Below are positions 39,322-42,628 of a DNA stretch of 42,628 nucleotides, one piece after another (the first letter of the stretch is position 1; each line of letters begins with the position of its first letter). Made by a program: the position numbers and the translations under genes. The stretch spans positions 1 through 42,628 of the forward strand of contig UQBS01000020.1 in assembly GCA_900539345.1 (NCBI GenBank), given 5' to 3'. The stretch is from an uncultured Coriobacteriaceae bacterium. Lineage in GTDB: Bacteria; Actinomycetota; Coriobacteriia; Coriobacteriales; UMGS124. Under the pieces are notes generated by a model. The model had not been told where the DNA came from and did not search any database. It worked only from the letters and a program-made list of their open reading frames with translations.

Positions 39322-40867
39322 GTCGTTTCGTCTTCTCATCATACGAGATGCCAACAAGCAGGACTGGCCCGCCCCACTTGCGCAGAACTTGGGGGTAATC
39401 GCGCCGCTTAACCTGCTCAACAGCGCCATCAACAGGTTTGTTCCACTTGAGCTCAATCAGCAAGGCCGGGAGCTGCGACGAGGGCTTGGGGATATATACG
39501 ACATCAGCAAAGCCTTTGCCACTGGGAAGCTCTTCGATGGTGGCGTACTCATCGACAGCTGAGATGTACGCAAGCTTGACCGCCGCACGCAAAGCCTGCT
39601 CGTTGTTGTAAAAGAGTGGCGCAGCCGCCGAGTCATGCGCTTCCTCAAGCGCGCGGGCAACCTGCTCGGCATCTCCGGCGAGAGTCGCCTGCAGTAGATG
39701 GTCGGAATTCTCTATGAGGTGGGCGAGCTGCGTTCTCTTTCCCGTTACCAGGGCGGATACATACTGGCGGCGAATTTCCTCATTGGGAATAAATGCCAGC
39801 TCTGCCTGCTCGTCATACCCAAGATAGCCGAGATGAACCAAGAGGGTGAGCACGTCGTCTTTGCGCTTGAACGTTGTCATGTCGTTGGCAAAGGTCGTGG
39901 TGTCGAGCTTCTGGGGCTCATCGGCCAACATTGAAACCACAGCCTGCCTCAACCCGTCAAAATCAAGGTCGATGTAGGTCTGCAGCGCCTCGTATGTCTC
40001 CGTGGAGGTCCAATAATCCGAGCAGCGCCCCTTGGTAAGAGCCAACGCCACCGAGCGCGGGCTATACATATGCATGCCACTGAGCAAATAGCCGTCGTAC
40101 CAGCGTTTGACCTCGGAAAAGTCCATGTTCCACGCATCGCACAATGCGCACGTCTCGTCTTCAGTGAAGCCGAAATACGAGGCCAGATCACCCGGTGCCG
40201 TCATAGAGAGCTCATCAAACATGTTAAGCACCGAATGAGTGCCATACTTTTTGATGGGAAGAATGCCCGTCATATAGGCAAGCGCGACGTAGGGCTTGTC
40301 CTTAAGCAGGTCGCGCAGGAATCCGATGAATGCCTCCTGGGCGGCAACGTCATGCTGGGCCTCGCGAAACACGGCATCCCATTCATCGATAATAAACACG
40401 AAGCCCGGATGCCCAGGCTCCGACGCGGCGGCGAGAGAGAAAGCCTCGAACAGGCTGTTGCAGCCCGCCTCTATCGCGCCAGGAAATGCCTTGGCCAGCT
40501 CGGTAACCAATTTGCTCGTAACGAGGGCCGGCACACCGGCGGCACAACCCGCCTCTCCAAGAAACTGGCGCATGTCGAGATACACCACGTCGTAGGCATT
40601 GAGGTGCGCGGCGTATGTGGGGCCCTGAGCAACAGCGAGGTCATCAAACAGGCCATGGGAGTCGATTCCGCGCTGGTAGTATGCGCACAGCATGCTTGCC
40701 GCCATGGTCTTACCGAAACGCCGAGGGCGGCTGACGCAAACATATCGATCGCCACCGGCAAACACGCGATCGTTGAGATGAATGATGAGGCCGCTCTTGT
40801 CCACGTAGATGCGAGCCCGGCGGTCGATGGCCATGGCCTGGTTACCAGGATTGAGATATACGCCCAT
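39296..40867 (-). CDS. AAA-ATPase-like / PD-(D/E)XK nuclease-like protein, second copy
   Basis: The 523-residue protein is a paralogue of the product at 14936: CVSRPRRFGKTMAASML (degenerate P-loop), FVFIIDEWDAVF (Walker B), KRWYDGYLL, and a C-terminal GFADVVYIP, then ALLIELKWNKPVD, giving the D and ExK elements of a PD-(D/E)XK fold. Unlike the first copy it has no flanking direct repeats and overlaps an acetyltransferase gene. I chose ATG 40867 over the GTG at 40873; AAAGGCGG lies nine bases before. Biological role is unknown. Confidence 0.88.
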   Translation of the reverse strand: MGVYLNPGNQAMAIDRRARIYVDKSGLIIHLNDRVFAGGDRYVCVSRPRRFGKTMAASMLCAYYQRGIDSHGLFDDLAVAQGPTYAAHLNAYDVVYLDMRQFLGEAGCAAGVPALVTSKLVTELAKAFPGAIEAGCNSLFEAFSLAAASEPGHPGFVFIIDEWDAVFREAQHDVAAQEAFIGFLRDLLKDKPYVALAYMTGILPIKKYGTHSVLNMFDELSMTAPGDLASYFGFTEDETCALCDAWNMDFSEVKRWYDGYLLSGMHMYSPRSVALALTKGRCSDYWTSTETYEALQTYIDLDFDGLRQAVVSMLADEPQKLDTTTFANDMTTFKRKDDVLTLLVHLGYLGYDEQAELAFIPNEEIRRQYVSALVTGKRTQLAHLIENSDHLLQATLAGDAEQVARALEEAHDSAAAPLFYNNEQALRAAVKLAYISAVDEYATIEELPSGKGFADVVYIPKPSSQLPALLIELKWNKPVDGAVEQVKRRDYPQVLRKWGGPVLLVGISYDEKTKRHEACIERV

Positions 40868-41029
40868 GTTCACGCCCGCCTTTCATCTCAGTCTCAGCGC
40901 ACGATGCGCCTCAAACCACCAAAACAAACCAGGCACATCATACCCCGACACTGCGACCCAACAGACAAATCGCAAAACAGTCAGTCTAGTACCGGGTTGC
41001 TTCTGCACCCCCGCCCAATTACCCCGTTG
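40868..41029. other. Intergenic region between adenine deaminase-like and ATPase genes
   Basis: About 160 bases, AC-rich on the plus strand, with no gene. A weak GGGTGC/GCAACCC hairpin reads on the minus strand just after the deaminase stop. The promoter of the ATPase gene should lie here but no clear hexamers are seen. Confidence 0.35.
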
Positions 41030-42592
41030 TTACTCCCCCACCTCGAGCGGGACGAATTTGAACTGGGTGCAGTCGACGTAGCCGCGGTTGGTGAGGCGCA
41101 GCTCGGGAATGCAGGCGAGGCTGAGCAGCCCGAGCGTCATGAAAGGCGAGGGCATCTTGCATCCCATGGCAGCCCAGGCTTGCTCCATGCGGCACACCTG
41201 GCTCGCCACTTCGGCCGCCTCACCCGTGCTCATAAGGCCGCACACCTGCAAGGGAACCTTCGCGAGAATCTCGCCGTCCACCACAGCGACAGCGCCGCCA
41301 CCGCATTCTACGAGGGCATTTGCCGCAATCGCCATGTCAGCGTCGTTGTCGCCCACCACAAGCAGGTTGTGGGCGTCATGGGCCACCGTCTGCGCGAGGG
41401 CGCCGTGAATACCCAGACCGCATACGAATCCGGCGGCATGCGTGCCGCTGGCATGGTGGCGCTCGAACACGAAGGCTTTGAGAACGTCGCGGGCGGGGTC
41501 GGCCTGCAGTGCCGCGTCGCACACGGGCACCTCCACATGCTCCTCATAGGCAATGGTGTCGCCACCGCGTAGGCGAATGGCACGCACGAGAGCAGTCGAG
41601 GCCGTGGGGTCACTCGCGGGGACGCAGAACGACTCCTGGCAAATCTCCTCACCCATATGCATGCTGTGAGTCATCCATTCGGGCCAGGCAAAGGGGCCGG
41701 GATTGAAGAAAGGCACGCCACTTTCTGCCACGATTTGCCCGTCGATGATCGTCCGCTTCACGCGGAAGTCCTTCAGGTCCTCAAGAAACACCAGGTCAGC
41801 GCATTTGCCAGGCGTGACGCTGCCAAGCTCGGCCTGCATCTGAAAACATGTGGCCGTATTGATGGTAACCATCTGGATGGCCTCAACGGGATCGACGCCT
41901 TCCTCCACCGCCAGGCGCAGGATATAGTCGAGGTGGCCATGGAGCAGCAGGGTGTCAGGGTGGCAGTCATCGGTGACGAGGCAGCAGAAACGCGTGTCAA
42001 TATCGCGCCCGACAATGGCGGGAGCGAGATCGTGCAGGTTGTGCCAGGCAGAACCCTGGCGAATCTGGGCGTACATGCCCAGGCGCGTCTTGGCCACGAC
42101 ATCCTCGGCACGCACCGACTCATGGCAGGCGCTCACGCCCGAGGCGATGTAGGCGTTGAGCCCGCGGTCGCACTCGGGCACGGAATAATGCCCCGTCACG
42201 ACCTTACCTGCACGCAGGGTTGCGCAGACCTCGTCCACGGGGTTATCGGCTCCCGTGAGGATGCCGGGGTAATTCATCATCTCGCCCAGGCCCACCGTGT
42301 ACGGCCAGGTCATGGACTCATCCACCTGAGCGGCGTCTACGTCGGAGCCCGTATCTTCAAAGCCGGGCACTGCGGGCACACAACTGGGCGTGGTAAGCAT
42401 GAACTTGAGCGGCACGCGCTCGGCATCGGCCGCCATCTGCTGCACCGCAGCCAGGCCCGCCACGTTGCATGCCTCGTGCGGGTCGTAATAGACGCCCACG
42501 GTACCGTGCGGCACAACGGCGCGGGCATACTCGGAAGGCCCCACCATGGAGCTCTCGACATGCATGTGCCCGTCGAGACGATATGAGAGAGC
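41030..42592 (-). CDS. ade: Adenine deaminase-like amidohydrolase lacking the usual N-terminal segment
   Basis: The 520-residue protein matches bacterial adenine deaminase (adenine to hypoxanthine plus ammonia): metal-binding LDGHMHVESSMV at the N terminus, HEACNVAG, TGHYSVPECDRGLNAY, LVTDDCHPDTLL with the catalytic Asp, and a C-terminal domain ending GYVDCTQFKFVPLEVGE. Family members usually have 50-80 residues before the DGHxHxESS motif, including part of a beta-sandwich; here ATG lies 24 bases before it, and on the same frame a GTG at 42622 is preceded directly by a stop. Either the protein is naturally short or a frameshift near the GGGGG-CTCCCCC stretch (about 42596-42606) separates the N-terminal part beyond the window edge. 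AGGAGAGGGG precedes this ATG. Confidence 0.78.
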   Translation of the reverse strand, partial: ALSYRLDGHMHVESSMVGPSEYARAVVPHGTVGVYYDPHEACNVAGLAAVQQMAADAERVPLKFMLTTPSCVPAVPGFEDTGSDVDAAQVDESMTWPYTVGLGEMMNYPGILTGADNPVDEVCATLRAGKVVTGHYSVPECDRGLNAYIASGVSACHESVRAEDVVAKTRLGMYAQIRQGSAWHNLHDLAPAIVGRDIDTRFCCLVTDDCHPDTLLLHGHLDYILRLAVEEGVDPVEAIQMVTINTATCFQMQAELGSVTPGKCADLVFLEDLKDFRVKRTIIDGQIVAESGVPFFNPGPFAWPEWMTHSMHMGEEICQESFCVPASDPTASTALVRAIRLRGGDTIAYEEHVEVPVCDAALQADPARDVLKAFVFERHHASGTHAAGFVCGLGIHGALAQTVAHDAHNLLVVGDNDADMAIAANALVECGGGAVAVVDGEILAKVPLQVCGLMSTGEAAEVASQVCRMEQAWAAMGCKMPSPFMTLGLLSLACIPELRLTNRGYVDCTQFKFVPLEVGE

Positions 42593-42628
42593 CATTGGGG
42601 GAGCCCCCTCTCCTCGTGCCACTCACGT

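Overview
The window reads as about 42.6 kb of chromosome from a high-GC anaerobic gut actinobacterium, most likely Coriobacteriia, family Eggerthellaceae (inference, genus not assigned). The grounds are membrane-embedded LuxR regulators (many transmembrane helices fused to a C-terminal LuxR helix-turn-helix), Tat-exported flavoprotein reductases, a Tat-exported bis-MGD molybdoenzyme close to such a LuxR gene, a class B sortase with an LPXTG adhesin, and the absence of visible aerobic respiratory genes.

Region 1 (1-8.6 kb): a LysR regulator, then a membrane LuxR regulator with two palindromes in front of it, then a + strand gene group for an exported molybdenum oxidoreductase: a two-repeat accessory protein, the catalytic subunit, a four-cluster ferredoxin subunit and a TorD-type chaperone. 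The arrangement resembles the catechol-dehydroxylase loci of Eggerthella and Gordonibacter; the substrate is unknown. Region 2 (8.6-11.4 kb): a non-coding array of 69-bp tandem repeats, a probable 23-residue peptide gene with its own promoter, ribosome site and terminator, rlmA, a creatininase-family amidohydrolase and a convergent 59-residue protein.

Region 3 (11.4-18 kb): a pair of unrecognised proteins, one with a long Lys/Ala-rich tract; an AAA-ATPase/PD-(D/E)XK gene bracketed by a 65-bp near-perfect direct repeat; and a pyridoxal-kinase-like protein fused to a TIGR04076-like domain. Region 4 (18-26 kb): a cell-surface locus with a Trp/His-rich lipoprotein, a 1776-residue thioester/CnaB/VaFE adhesin with LPQTG, and an overlapping class B sortase. 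Region 5 (26.2-31.2 kb, minus strand): a complete Bce-type antimicrobial-peptide module (response regulator, kinase, ABC ATPase, FtsX-like permease); the same 17-bp operator-like sequence lies before the regulator gene and before the transporter genes.

Region 6 (31.3-38.6 kb): a small membrane protein, a second membrane LuxR regulator divergent from a Tat-lipoprotein flavoreductase (FAD domain plus covalent-FMN domain), a second LysR regulator, and a second Tat flavoreductase lacking the FMN domain. Region 7 (38.7-42.6 kb): an acetyltransferase overlapping a second AAA-ATPase/PD-(D/E)XK gene, and an adenine deaminase-like gene that lacks the usual N-terminal segment. Overall, separately regulated exported reductases for alternative electron acceptors alternate with surface, defence-like and peptide-resistance genes. 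No tRNA, rRNA, CRISPR array or insertion sequence was seen.
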